Origin: Williamsia muralis NBRC 105860
GTDB taxonomy: Bacteria > Actinomycetota > Actinomycetes > Mycobacteriales > Mycobacteriaceae
Direction: 5' to 3'
Length of the DNA stretch: 64,000 nt
Assembly: GCF_001598915.1 (NCBI RefSeq)
Contig: NZ_BDAP01000003.1
Location: 620,001 to 684,000 of the forward strand
The notes under the pieces: model-generated
What the model saw: the letters and a program-made list of their open reading frames with translations, nothing else
The model's database searches: none
Told to the model about the DNA's origin: nothing
Shown: in pieces, positions 17,872 to 25,983 of the stretch
Layout of the letters: each line of letters opens with the position of its first letter
Position numbering within the stretch: position 1 is the stretch's first letter
Program-made: the position numbers and the translations under genes

Positions 17872-18029
17872 GTGATGGAGAGCCTGTCCTCGTTTTGACC
17901 GTGACGCTCATAGTTGCACAGCTTCGTGAACGAGGAAACTGCTTCGCAAAGGAAACAGCGAGAACGCGACCGTCCCTCAAAAGACACGGTGACCTGCGCG
18001 ATCGCCGCCGGCACGACCGAAGAGGACCG

Positions 18030-19517
18030 ATGACCCTGTCAGATCACGTAGATGTCTTGATCATCGGAGCAGGACTCTCAGGAGTCGGCGCCGCCTGCCA
18101 CGTGCGGGAGAAGTTCCCCGACCGGAGCATCGCGATCCTGGAGAGCCGGCCCCGCATCGGCGGTACATGGGACCTGTTCAAGTACCCCGGGATCCGGTCC
18201 GATTCGGACATGTTCACCCTCGGATACAAGTTCCGGCCCTGGGTGGGTGACAACGCGATCGCAGACGGCCCCTCCATCCTGGAATACGTCCGGGCAACAG
18301 CCGCCGAATACGGGATCGATGAGACGATCCGGTTCAACCGCCGGGCCGTGCGTGCGGAATGGTCGAGCAGCGAACAGCTCTGGAGGGTTCACATCGAGCG
18401 CACCGACGTGGGCGCCGAAACCCAGACCGAGACCATCTCCGCCAACTTCCTGGTGTCCTGTAGCGGCTACTACCGCTACGACGAGGGCTACACACCCGAC
18501 TTCCCTGCGATCGAGCAGTTCTCAGGGACCATCGTGCATCCGCAGCACTGGCCGAACGATCTCGACTACACCGACAAGCGGGTGGTGATCATCGGCAGCG
18601 GGGCCACCGCCGTCACCTTGGCACCGTCGATGGCCCCCGAAGCCGCGCACGTCACCATGCTCCAGCGTTCGCCGTCCTACGTCATCTCCATTCCCAAGCA
18701 GGATGCCATTGCGAACAGACTGCGCAAACTGCTTCCCGCGAAATGGGCCTACGCTGCCGCGCGCGGCAAGGGAATCGCCGTCTCCACCGCCATCTATCAA
18801 CTGTGTCAACGTTATCCACAGTTCATGAAGAAGCAGATCCGGTCATGGCAAGAGCGACAACTGCCAGATTTCGACATCGACACCCACTTCGCCCCGCGCT
18901 ACAACCCCTGGGATCAGCGCTTGTGCCTCGTGCCCGACAGCGACTTGTTCCGCGCCATCAGAAAAGGGTCGGTGTCCATGGCCACCGACCGGATCGCCAC
19001 GTTCACCGAAAGCGGCATCGAGCTGGAATCCGGCGACCATCTCGACGCCGACATCATCGTCACGGCCACCGGCCTCAATCTGCTCGCCCTGGGCGGGCTC
19101 ACGTTCGTGGTCGACGGGGAGGAAGTCGACCTCACCGACACGATGACCTACAAGGGCATGATGCTCAGCGGCATCCCCAATTTCTTCTACGTTGTCGGGT
19201 ACACGAACGCATCGTGGACCTTGAAGGCAGACCTGGTGTGCGAGTACATGTGTCGCCTGCTCGACCACATGGACGCCAACGGATACGGCGAAAGCGTCCC
19301 GGTGAAGGACCCGTCCGTACAGGAGGAACCGTTCCTCGATTTCGCTGCCGGATACGTTCTGCGTTCGGTCGACTCTTTTCCGCACCAGGGTTCACGTGCT
19401 CCCTGGAGGCTGCGGATGAACTACTACCGCGATGTCCTCACCTTGCGCCACGGCACGGTTGCGGACGCCCCGATGAGGTTCCGGGAGCGCAGCGCTTCCC
19501 TGACGTCGGCCGGCTGA
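18030..19517 (+). CDS. ethA: Baeyer-Villiger flavin monooxygenase, EthA homologue
   Basis: A 495-residue FAD/NADPH monooxygenase very like Mycobacterium tuberculosis EthA, which turns ketones into esters and activates ethionamide. The FAD motif GAGLSG (13-18), the Baeyer-Villiger fingerprint F-S-G-T-I-V-H-P-Q-H-W-P (164-175) and the NADPH motif GSGATA (189-194) are intact. RIGGTWDLFKYPGIRSDSDM is nearly as in EthA, as recalled. AGAGG lies 4 bases before the ATG. In M. tuberculosis a TetR repressor gene (ethR) is divergent; here the divergent gene is a glycoside hydrolase and no TetR gene is near. Natural role unknown. Confidence 0.92.
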   Translation: MTLSDHVDVLIIGAGLSGVGAACHVREKFPDRSIAILESRPRIGGTWDLFKYPGIRSDSDMFTLGYKFRPWVGDNAIADGPSILEYVRATAAEYGIDETIRFNRRAVRAEWSSSEQLWRVHIERTDVGAETQTETISANFLVSCSGYYRYDEGYTPDFPAIEQFSGTIVHPQHWPNDLDYTDKRVVIIGSGATAVTLAPSMAPEAAHVTMLQRSPSYVISIPKQDAIANRLRKLLPAKWAYAAARGKGIAVSTAIYQLCQRYPQFMKKQIRSWQERQLPDFDIDTHFAPRYNPWDQRLCLVPDSDLFRAIRKGSVSMATDRIATFTESGIELESGDHLDADIIVTATGLNLLALGGLTFVVDGEEVDLTDTMTYKGMMLSGIPNFFYVVGYTNASWTLKADLVCEYMCRLLDHMDANGYGESVPVKDPSVQEEPFLDFAAGYVLRSVDSFPHQGSRAPWRLRMNYYRDVLTLRHGTVADAPMRFRERSASLTSAG

Positions 19518-20759
19518 TCAGCCGACCGGTGTCGACTTCTCCCGCAGCCGCGTCGCCAGCCACTCGTAGACGGCTTCGTTGTTGAGCAGGGTGAAGTGGT
19601 GGGCCGATCCGAGATGCATCCCGTCATCGTCACGAAAACCGATGTCGCGCAGCTTGTCCCGGCCACGGGCACTGACATGCAACACCAAACCGTCACCGAG
19701 GTAGCGACCGAGCAGGTGTTCGGGGTCTCGGGTGATCGAGGCCGAGACGAAACTGTGCTCGGCATCGGCGAGCAACGGAACCTCCGCGATTGCGGCCTGG
19801 CGCAAGGCATCGAGGTCTCGGCCCGTCCAGTCCTCGTCCACCAGCGAACCGGCGTACAGGTCCCGGATCCCGGCGCTGCGCCTGTGTAGCAGCCGGCCGA
19901 TCGGACGGGACTCGGGCAGCAGCTGCAACAGCGCGGTGGCGGTGTGTACGGTCCTCGCCAACGGGGCCCCCAGATGCGGAGATCCGAGACAAACGATGTG
20001 GCGGACCTTTCCGGCCCACTCAGACCCGACGAGAGAGGCCCCGTGACAGGCGCTACGTGCCACAAGACCACCCATCGAGTGGCCGACCAGCACGATCTCC
20101 TCCACGGGTACAGGCCAGTTCCTCACCACGTCCTCGATGAGCGCGGCGAATTCACGGCCGTTCTCGGAGATGTGCCTACCCGTGTTGTAACGCACCTGCA
20201 GTTCGCTGAAGCCGAGCTCCGCGGACAATCTGGCCCCATACGTCGGCCTGCCGCCGATACCCCAGGCGACTTCGGTCTCCATCAGTCCGTGCGTGAAGAA
20301 GACCAGCTTGGGCGTCGCACGAGGATACGCTTTCGACAGGGATTCCTTGTCCGCGTGTGGAATTCGCCCGTCGACCCGAAGCGACATCGGCGTGGCCAGT
20401 GGCGAATCCTGTTCGGCGAGCGCGTCACCGATCAAACCGGTCAACGCACCGAGCGCAATCGCACCGCGTCTCGTCTCCGAGGGCACCCGCCCACGTCCGT
20501 CGACCGTCCGTAATGCCACCTGCGCTGCCACCTCACAGGCTACGGCGATGGATCGATATGTTCCATCGGCGATCGCATTGTGGATGATTCGCGACGGTGC
20601 AGCCCAGGGGCCGACACCGAGCTGCACCCCCGAGAACACGCGGTCAGAGATCGCCCGGTGCACGGTGCCCACGCCGGTCACCGCCTTCCCGACCTCCTCG
20701 AAGGCCAATTCCGCCAGCGCGCGAACCTCGTCTTGCCGCGGGCCATCCACATCGATCAT
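19518..20759 (-). CDS. Lipase-like alpha/beta hydrolase (PGAP1-like)
   Basis: A 413-residue protein. An N-terminal helical region (about 1-125) is followed by an alpha/beta hydrolase with the FFTHG oxyanion motif, the nucleophile VGHSMGGLVAR (Ser near 220) and a late His in S-A-H-H-F. The form resembles PGAP1-like lipases and esterases acting on acyl chains. No signal peptide is seen, so it is probably cytoplasmic. The start is leaderless: TACACT ends 6 bases before the ATG. A 22-base inverted repeat covers this promoter. The open frame extends back to 21488 but overlaps the divergent exporter and is not coding. The stop is shared with ethA as TGATCA. Confidence 0.8.
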   Translation of the reverse strand: MIDVDGPRQDEVRALAELAFEEVGKAVTGVGTVHRAISDRVFSGVQLGVGPWAAPSRIIHNAIADGTYRSIAVACEVAAQVALRTVDGRGRVPSETRRGAIALGALTGLIGDALAEQDSPLATPMSLRVDGRIPHADKESLSKAYPRATPKLVFFTHGLMETEVAWGIGGRPTYGARLSAELGFSELQVRYNTGRHISENGREFAALIEDVVRNWPVPVEEIVLVGHSMGGLVARSACHGASLVGSEWAGKVRHIVCLGSPHLGAPLARTVHTATALLQLLPESRPIGRLLHRRSAGIRDLYAGSLVDEDWTGRDLDALRQAAIAEVPLLADAEHSFVSASITRDPEHLLGRYLGDGLVLHVSARGRDKLRDIGFRDDDGMHLGSAHHFTLLNNEAVYEWLATRLREKSTPVG

Positions 20760-20763
20760 GCAT

Positions 20764-20785
20764 TCAGTGTACAACCGTGCACTGA
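20764..20785. promoter_or_regulatory. Inverted-repeat operator over the lipase promoter
   Basis: TCAGTG at 20764 and CACTGA ending at 20785 are the outer arms of a dyad that pairs 8 of 9 positions around a 4-base centre. The minus-strand -10 element TACACT (20771-20766) lies inside the arm, so a bound dimer would block transcription. The cognate regulator is not adjacent. Confidence 0.6.
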
Positions 20786-20810
20786 GGCGCGCGTCTGCGG
20801 CGACTGCTTC

Positions 20811-20839
20811 CTGACAGCGCAGTCCACACCGGCTACCGT
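20811..20839 (+). promoter_or_regulatory. Promoter of MFS exporter transcript
   Basis: CTGACA (20811-20816), a 17-base spacer and TACCGT (20834-20839) form a good SigA-type promoter. The -10 ends 6 bases before an ATG that opens a 15-codon leader ORF, not the exporter itself. Confidence 0.55.
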
Positions 20840-20845
20840 CCGACC

Positions 20846-20893
20846 ATGGGATTGCACCGCTTCGCACCGACTCGAGGGTGGCGATGGAGGTGA
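20846..20893 (+). other. Possible leaderless leader ORF overlapping the MFS gene
   Basis: An ATG sits 6 bases after a -10 element and opens 15 codons (MGLHRFAPTRGWRWR). Its TGA at 20891-20893 lies 10 bases into the exporter gene in another frame. The ribosome-binding site of the exporter (GAGGGTGG) is inside it. If translated, it would couple or attenuate exporter translation. Existence as a peptide is inferred from position only. Confidence 0.4.
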
Positions 20894-22344
20894 GCGCCGC
20901 CACGCCCACCTCCGCGCCCACGCCCGGTCCCGTCCTGGTTGTCGCGATCCTCGCGTCTTTTGTCGCGTTTCTCGACGGATCGGTGGTGAACCTCGCCCTT
21001 CCCGCCATCTCGGACGACCTCGGAGGTGGGCTGAGTACACAGCAGTGGGTGGTCGATGCATACCTCCTCACCCTGGGCGCACTGATACTGGTGGCCGGCG
21101 CGATCTCTGATGCGTTCGGGCGCTTGCCGATGCTCCGGATCGGGCTCGTGATCTTCGGCCTGGCATCCGTCGCGTGCGCGGCTGCGCCGACCGACCTAGT
21201 CCTGATCATCGCCCGCGGGCTGCAAGGTGTGGGCGCGGCCCTGCTGGTGCCCAGTTCGCTCGCATTGATCAACTCGGCGTTCACCCCGGACGACCAGCCC
21301 AAGGCGATCGGTACCTGGACCGCATGGACCGGCACGGCCTTTGTGATAGGTCCACTACTCGGTGGTGTACTCGTCGACACGTTGAACTGGCGGTGGATCT
21401 TTGCCGTCAACGTCGTGCCGGTGACGATCACCCTGGTGCTGTCGATGCGACTCGCCGAACCGGCTCGGACGACGCCGCGCGAACGCATCGACGTACCAGG
21501 CGCAGTGCTGACGGCCGGCGGTCTCGCCGGAACCGTCTACGCCCTCATCGAGCAGCAACGTCTCGGTCTGAGCAACCCCGCCGTGGCTGCAGCCTTGACA
21601 CTCGGACTGTTGTGCCTGGCGGCGCTGGGCTGGCGCGAAACGCACACCGACCATCCGATGATCCCAGCGAAGATGTTCGCGGTCAGGAACTTCGGTGTCG
21701 GCAATCTCTCGACGACGTTCATCTACGCCGGATTGTCGATGGGCACGCTTGTGACGGCTCTGTTCCTGCAAGAGGTCGCGGGCTTCTCGGCATTGATGGC
21801 CGGGCTCGCGACGTTGCCGGTCCCGCTGCTCTCGTTCTTCATCGCCCGGCCGGTGGGAGCGCTGTCGGCACGCTACGGGCCCCGCGTGTTCATGGCGTCC
21901 GGACCGATCGTCGCCGGATGCGGTTACCTGCTCATGCTCACCACTGTCGACGATTTCGATTTCTGGACACAGATGCTCCCCGGGCTCGTGCTCTTCGGGC
22001 TCGGCCTGTCGATCACCGTCACGCCGCTGACCTCGGCCGTGCTCGCATCGATCGATCGGCAACACAGCGGGATCGGCTCGGCGTTGAACAACGCGATCTC
22101 ACGGATCGCCGGACTGATCGCTGTTGCCTGCACCGGGATCATCGTGGGCGGCACGCTGGACACCGCGTCATTCCACCGTGTTCTGGTGGTGACCGCGGCC
22201 CTGTTCATCGTCGGCGGCGTGGTGGCGGCCATCGGTATCCGCAACCACGGCCACCATCCCGAACAGGTCGCGGTGACAGCGGCCGCACAGTGCTGTGATC
22301 GCTCGACCACTCCCCCTGACGTCCGGCCGGTCGTCGGCCAGTGA
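20884..22344 (+). CDS. MFS exporter, DHA2 family
   Basis: A 486-residue drug-type exporter with about 14 helices. Helix 1 carries L-D-G-S-V-V-N-L-A-L-P, the DHA2 form of the D-x-T-V-V-N-V-A-L-P motif, with Ser for Thr. The loop G-A-I-S-D-A-F-G-R-L and helix-5 motif C (FVIGPLLGG) follow. The ATG at 20884 has GAGG 7 bases upstream; a GTG at 20878 is the alternative. It diverges from the lipase-like gene. A short leader ORF overlaps its start. The Cys-containing tail of 30 residues is probably cytoplasmic. Substrate unknown. Confidence 0.88.
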   Translation: MEVSAATPTSAPTPGPVLVVAILASFVAFLDGSVVNLALPAISDDLGGGLSTQQWVVDAYLLTLGALILVAGAISDAFGRLPMLRIGLVIFGLASVACAAAPTDLVLIIARGLQGVGAALLVPSSLALINSAFTPDDQPKAIGTWTAWTGTAFVIGPLLGGVLVDTLNWRWIFAVNVVPVTITLVLSMRLAEPARTTPRERIDVPGAVLTAGGLAGTVYALIEQQRLGLSNPAVAAALTLGLLCLAALGWRETHTDHPMIPAKMFAVRNFGVGNLSTTFIYAGLSMGTLVTALFLQEVAGFSALMAGLATLPVPLLSFFIARPVGALSARYGPRVFMASGPIVAGCGYLLMLTTVDDFDFWTQMLPGLVLFGLGLSITVTPLTSAVLASIDRQHSGIGSALNNAISRIAGLIAVACTGIIVGGTLDTASFHRVLVVTAALFIVGGVVAAIGIRNHGHHPEQVAVTAAAQCCDRSTTPPDVRPVVGQ

Positions 22345-22412
22345 CCGGCGAGCATCCACCGATGCGCCGATGACGATTGAAGCGAAGGCCTGGTGGTGGA
22401 AACATCGGGACG

Positions 22413-22697
22413 ATGACCGCATTGCTGACTGAATCCGACATCACCGCCGCACTCGCCGATCTACCCAAATGGCAACGCAAGGGCCAATCGTTGACTCAGA
22501 CGATCGATTGCCCGGACTTTCCGGCGGCGATCGCATTGGTGAATCGGGTGGCCGAGGCCGCGGAAGAGGCCAACCATCACCCGGATATGGATATCCGTTG
22601 GCGCACAGTGACTTTTACCCTCAGCACGCATTCGGCGGGCGGAATCACAAGCCTCGACGTGATGTTGGCGCAGCGAATAGACAACCTGGCTCCCTGA
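22413..22697 (+). CDS. Pterin-4a-carbinolamine dehydratase
   Basis: A 94-residue PCD/DCoH-family protein. The family signature E-E-A-N-H-H-P-D-M-D-I-R-W (about residues 50-62) gives the catalytic His pair, and V-T-F-T-L-S-T-H-S-A-G-G-I-T (65-78) the last strand and helix. It dehydrates 4a-hydroxytetrahydropterin when an aromatic hydroxylase is present. No phenylalanine hydroxylase gene is in the window, so it may act in molybdopterin or other pterin metabolism. Length is normal. The ATG at 22413 is chosen over upstream TTG codons because the domain begins there. Confidence 0.88.
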   Translation: MTALLTESDITAALADLPKWQRKGQSLTQTIDCPDFPAAIALVNRVAEAAEEANHHPDMDIRWRTVTFTLSTHSAGGITSLDVMLAQRIDNLAP

Positions 22698-22810
22698 CCC
22701 GGGCGGCGGTCCCGACGAGCGAGTCGGTATCGAAGACACCGCCGGGCGAGCCTGCGCGGCCCGCCCGGCGGGTGTTGCGCCCCCGTGCGGATGAGAACAG
22801 TGATGCGGTG

Positions 22811-23959
22811 TCAGGCCTTGGTGAGCGCCGCGTATCGCGCTATGTGCATGTCCGCAGAACCGAACTCGTACTCAATGGCCGTGAGCCGTTTGAAGTAGTG
22901 ACCGATCGCGAGTTCCTCGGTCATGCCCATCCCGCCGTGCAACTGAACGGCGTTCTGCCCGATGAATCGCGCCGCCCGCCCGATGGTCGCCTTCGCCGCC
23001 GACACCGCCAGCGCGCGTTCGGTGGGCTCGGCCTCCAGATTCAAGATGGCGAGGTACACCGCGGCAATCGACTGTTCGAGCTCCATGTACATGTCGACCA
23101 TCCGATGCTGCAACGCCTGAAAACTGCCGATCGCCTGACCGAACTGCTGACGCTGCTTGGCGTATTCGACGGTGTCTCCCAACACTTTTCGCATCAGCCC
23201 GACAGCCTCGGATGCCACCGCCGCCGTGGCCTCGTCGACTGCGCGGTCGATCGACGCCCATGCATCGCCCTCGCCGCCCAGAAGGGCATCGGCGGGTAGG
23301 CGCATCCCGGAGAACACGAGATCCGCCGCACGCCGGTCGTCGATGGTGCGGTAGGCGTGAACGGCCAGACCTTCAGGAGGGTTGTCGGCATCGACATCGA
23401 TCAGGAACAACGAGATCCCCGAGGTGTCACGTCGCCCGCCCGCCGTCCGGGCCGTGACAAGCAGATGGCCGGCGAGGGGTGCACTGCTGACAACCACTTT
23501 CGTGCCGTCGAGCACCCACTCGTCGCCGTGTCTGCGGGCGATCGTCGACACGTCATTGAAGTCAGGACCCGATGTGGGTTCGGTGGCAGCGAACGCCGTG
23601 ATCGCATCCCCCGCAACGAGTTTCTCGAGAACGGCCGTGGCACGAGCCCCGCCCGCCCGTTGCAACAGACCGCCGCCGAAGACAACGGTGTCCACGAAGG
23701 GCTCGACAACAAGCGCCTGGCCGAGGGCTTCGGTGACGATCATCAATTCGACCGGCCCACCGCCGATTCCACCGGCTTCCTCCGGAAGGGTCGCACCGAG
23801 GATTCCGAGTTCGTCGGCGAAGGCTCGCCAGATCGACGGCTGCCATCCTGCCCCGGTCTTGGCGGCCGCCCGACTCTTTTCCAGGTCGTAACGGTTGGCC
23901 AAGAACTTGGCGAGGCCATCGCGGAGCAGTTCTTGCTCTTTGGTCAAGTTGAAGTCCAT
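22811..23959 (-). CDS. Acyl-CoA dehydrogenase, small subunit type
   Basis: A 382-residue acyl-CoA dehydrogenase resembling the smaller subunit of two-gene (PimD/FadE-type alpha2beta2) enzymes. The N-terminal helical domain starts M-D-F-N-L-T-K-E-Q-E-L-L-R; the middle domain has F-A-A-T-E-P-T-S-G-P-D; the C-terminal domain has Q-F-G-Q-A-I-G-S-F-Q-A-L-Q-H and QLHGGMGMTEE. It introduces a double bond next to the CoA thioester of a substrate not readable here. Its ATG overlaps the stop of the upstream partner by one base (TGATG), so the two chains are co-translated. Confidence 0.88.
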   Translation of the reverse strand: MDFNLTKEQELLRDGLAKFLANRYDLEKSRAAAKTGAGWQPSIWRAFADELGILGATLPEEAGGIGGGPVELMIVTEALGQALVVEPFVDTVVFGGGLLQRAGGARATAVLEKLVAGDAITAFAATEPTSGPDFNDVSTIARRHGDEWVLDGTKVVVSSAPLAGHLLVTARTAGGRRDTSGISLFLIDVDADNPPEGLAVHAYRTIDDRRAADLVFSGMRLPADALLGGEGDAWASIDRAVDEATAAVASEAVGLMRKVLGDTVEYAKQRQQFGQAIGSFQALQHRMVDMYMELEQSIAAVYLAILNLEAEPTERALAVSAAKATIGRAARFIGQNAVQLHGGMGMTEELAIGHYFKRLTAIEYEFGSADMHIARYAALTKA

Positions 23960-25191
23960 CAGAGCCCCAATGCTGCTTTTGCGAGAATGTTTCGCTGGAT
24001 TTCGTTGCTACCGGCGTAGATCGAGCCTGCCCGGTCGTTGAAGTAACGCAGTGGCGCGACAGCCTCCCAAGGTTCACCGCTGACGTAACCGTCCGCGGGC
24101 TCGGTGAACTCGGAGATCGGACCACCAGGCTTGGTCGCGTGCGGTTGGTAGACCCGTCCGCGTGTACCGGTGGCCTCCAGGGTGAGTTCGGTGAGCTTCT
24201 GGCTGAGCTCGGTCGCAAGCACTTTGAGCATCGACGAGGCAGGGCCCGGATCTTTGCCCGACGCCATCGCCGATAGCGTTCGGTATTCCAGGATCTCGAG
24301 GACCTTTGTGCGAATGCGGGCTTCGGCCAGCTTGGCAGAGAACGCGGGATCGTCGATGAGCGGGCGTCCGCCGGGCCCAGGCTGCGACGCCGCCGAGGTG
24401 GCCAGCGACTCCGCCATCACCTGCAACGCCGGGGCGGCGGCACCCCCGCCTCGTTCGAACACGAGGAGATACTTCGCCACGGTCCAGCCGTCATCGATCT
24501 TTCCGAGCACGTTTGCCTTGGGCACCCGCACATTGTCGAAGAACACCTGATTCTGGACCTGCTCGCCCGATGTCATCACGAGCGGCCGTACTTCGATGCC
24601 CGGCGAGTTCATGTCGATCAACACGAAGGTGATGCCCTGCTGCTTCTTGTGCTGCCGGGATGTGCGAACGAGGCAGAACATCCAGTTCGCCTCGGAGGCA
24701 TGGGTTGTCCAGATCTTGCTACCGGTGCAGACCAGGTCGTCGCCGTCGTCCTTCGCCGCCATCGAGAGGGACGCAAGATCCGAACCGGCCTCGGGTTCGG
24801 AATATCCCTGGCAGAAGAAGACCTCGCCGGTGAGGATCCCTGGCAGATAGTAGTCCTTCTGTTCCTGGGTGCCGAAGGCGATGATGGCGTGGGCAACCAT
24901 CCGAATCCCCATGGGAGACAACGACGGTGCCCCGGCGATGATGGACTCGCGACTGAAGATGTAGTGCTGGGTGAGGGTCCAGTCGCAACCGCCGTACTCG
25001 ACCGGCCACGCAGGCGCTGCCCAGCCCCGCTCGTGCAAGATGCGCTGCCACTCCATGCTCGCCTCGTGGTCGGAGTAGACGCTGGTCATCAGACGGCCGG
25101 CCCGGCGCAGGTCCGGGGTCAACTTCTCGTCGAGGAAAGCGCGCACCTCGTCTCGAAACTCCGAATCGGCGGCCGACCATTGCAAATCCAT
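23959..25191 (-). CDS. Acyl-CoA dehydrogenase, large subunit type
   Basis: A 410-residue acyl-CoA dehydrogenase, the PimC-like partner of the downstream gene. FAD-binding markers are Q-G-Y-S-E-P-E-A-G-S-D-L-A and W-T-T-H-A in the middle domain. Near the end the sequence reads G-S-I-Y-A-G-S-N-E-I-Q-R-N. The Glu of the usual IYEG, the catalytic base in many family members, is Ala, which fits an enzyme with active sites built from two different chains. AGGAG lies 6 bases before the ATG. Divergent from a QsdR-type regulator, which probably controls the pair. Confidence 0.88.
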   Translation of the reverse strand: MDLQWSAADSEFRDEVRAFLDEKLTPDLRRAGRLMTSVYSDHEASMEWQRILHERGWAAPAWPVEYGGCDWTLTQHYIFSRESIIAGAPSLSPMGIRMVAHAIIAFGTQEQKDYYLPGILTGEVFFCQGYSEPEAGSDLASLSMAAKDDGDDLVCTGSKIWTTHASEANWMFCLVRTSRQHKKQQGITFVLIDMNSPGIEVRPLVMTSGEQVQNQVFFDNVRVPKANVLGKIDDGWTVAKYLLVFERGGGAAAPALQVMAESLATSAASQPGPGGRPLIDDPAFSAKLAEARIRTKVLEILEYRTLSAMASGKDPGPASSMLKVLATELSQKLTELTLEATGTRGRVYQPHATKPGGPISEFTEPADGYVSGEPWEAVAPLRYFNDRAGSIYAGSNEIQRNILAKAALGL

Positions 25192-25218
25192 GTGCGCTCC
25201 TGAAGCGGTGTGCTGATT

Positions 25219-25234
25219 GACCGGAAGACCGGTC
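25219..25234. promoter_or_regulatory. Candidate operator of the QsdR-type regulator
   Basis: GACCGG-AAGA-CCGGTC is a perfect 6-base inverted repeat in the 60-base gap between the divergent acyl-CoA dehydrogenase and regulator genes. It is placed to control both. Confidence 0.6.
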
Positions 25235-25251
25235 GGAGACAAAATCTACTT

Positions 25252-25857
25252 ATGTCTCACCAGGCCGTCAACAGCCGGTCACCCCGACCGTCGCGCGTCC
25301 ACCGCGACGACGTGATCGACCTCGCTCACGACTGGTTCCTCGCCGGCAGGCGGGTCGACATACAGGCGCTGTCCCGCGAACTGAAGATCGGCCGCGCGAC
25401 GATCTACCGATGGTTCGCGGGCCGGGAAGTGGTTCTCGGCGAAGTGGTGTGGCGAATACTCATCGACGCCATCGAACGAGTCGAGGCGCGTGGTGGAGAG
25501 CTCGACGCCGACAAATTCGTCAGCAACTTCGGTTTCCTCGCCGAGACCGTTCGTAATTACCAACCGCTCGAACGGTTCGTCGCAGATGACCCCGAATACG
25601 CACTGCGGGTCCTCACCTCGCGGTACAGCGTGGTTCAGGGCAGGTTGATCGAGTGGACCGTGGGCAAATTGGCGGCCATGCCCGAGCTCTCGCGGTACCC
25701 GGACACCTCCGGTCTCGCGTATGCAGTCGTGCGCCTGGGTGAATCGTTCATCTGGAGCGACATGATCACCGGCGACCCTCCGCAACCCGACATGGCCACC
25801 GCAATGGTGGGCATGTTGATCGCGGGCGCATGCGCGAATTCGTCTGGTCGCGGCTGA
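25252..25857 (+). CDS. QsdR-like TetR-family regulator
   Basis: A 201-residue TetR-fold regulator. The helix-turn-helix is V-D-I-Q-A-L-S-R-E-L-K-I-G-R-A-T-I-Y-R-W-F (about residues 36-56). The C-terminal ligand domain resembles QsdR, which regulates lactone and gamma-hydroxy-acid use in Rhodococcus. The ATG at 25252 has GGAG some 13 bases upstream, a weak site; the frame is open from 25210 but that would run over the operator. Divergent from the two-subunit acyl-CoA dehydrogenase, so it probably senses an acyl-CoA or lactone and controls that operon. Confidence 0.78.
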   Translation: MSHQAVNSRSPRPSRVHRDDVIDLAHDWFLAGRRVDIQALSRELKIGRATIYRWFAGREVVLGEVVWRILIDAIERVEARGGELDADKFVSNFGFLAETVRNYQPLERFVADDPEYALRVLTSRYSVVQGRLIEWTVGKLAAMPELSRYPDTSGLAYAVVRLGESFIWSDMITGDPPQPDMATAMVGMLIAGACANSSGRG

Positions 25858-25929
25858 TCTGCGCCGTGGCCGTACAGCATCCGCGGGTACCGGTCCGGCT
25901 GCACCCGGGCCGGGCAGGCGACGCGCGGA

Positions 25930-25935
25930 TAACAT
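25930..25935 (+). promoter_or_regulatory. -10 element upstream of HAD gene
   Basis: TAACAT ends 6 bases before the ATG of a 13-codon leader ORF. No recognisable -35. Confidence 0.45.
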
Positions 25936-25941
25936 TCCCTC

Positions 25942-25983
25942 ATGCCGTCGCGACCACACCATCGAGCTGCCGGCCATGACTGA
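25942..25983 (+). other. Possible leaderless leader ORF overlapping the HAD gene
   Basis: Thirteen codons (MPSRPHHRAAGHD) begin 6 bases after a -10 element. The TGA at 25981-25983 overlaps the first 8 bases of the HAD gene in another frame. The HAD gene has only a weak ribosome-binding site, so translation could depend on this leader. Inferred from position only. Confidence 0.4.

Noticed and set aside
20760-21488. 240-residue N-terminal extension of the lipase-like protein
   Set aside because: It is antisense to the MFS exporter gene and low in recognisable structure; the domain begins after the ATG at 20759.
22698-22810. Intrinsic terminator between the pterin dehydratase and acyl-CoA dehydrogenase genes
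   Set aside because: GC-rich short repeats exist but none gives a stable stem followed by T residues.
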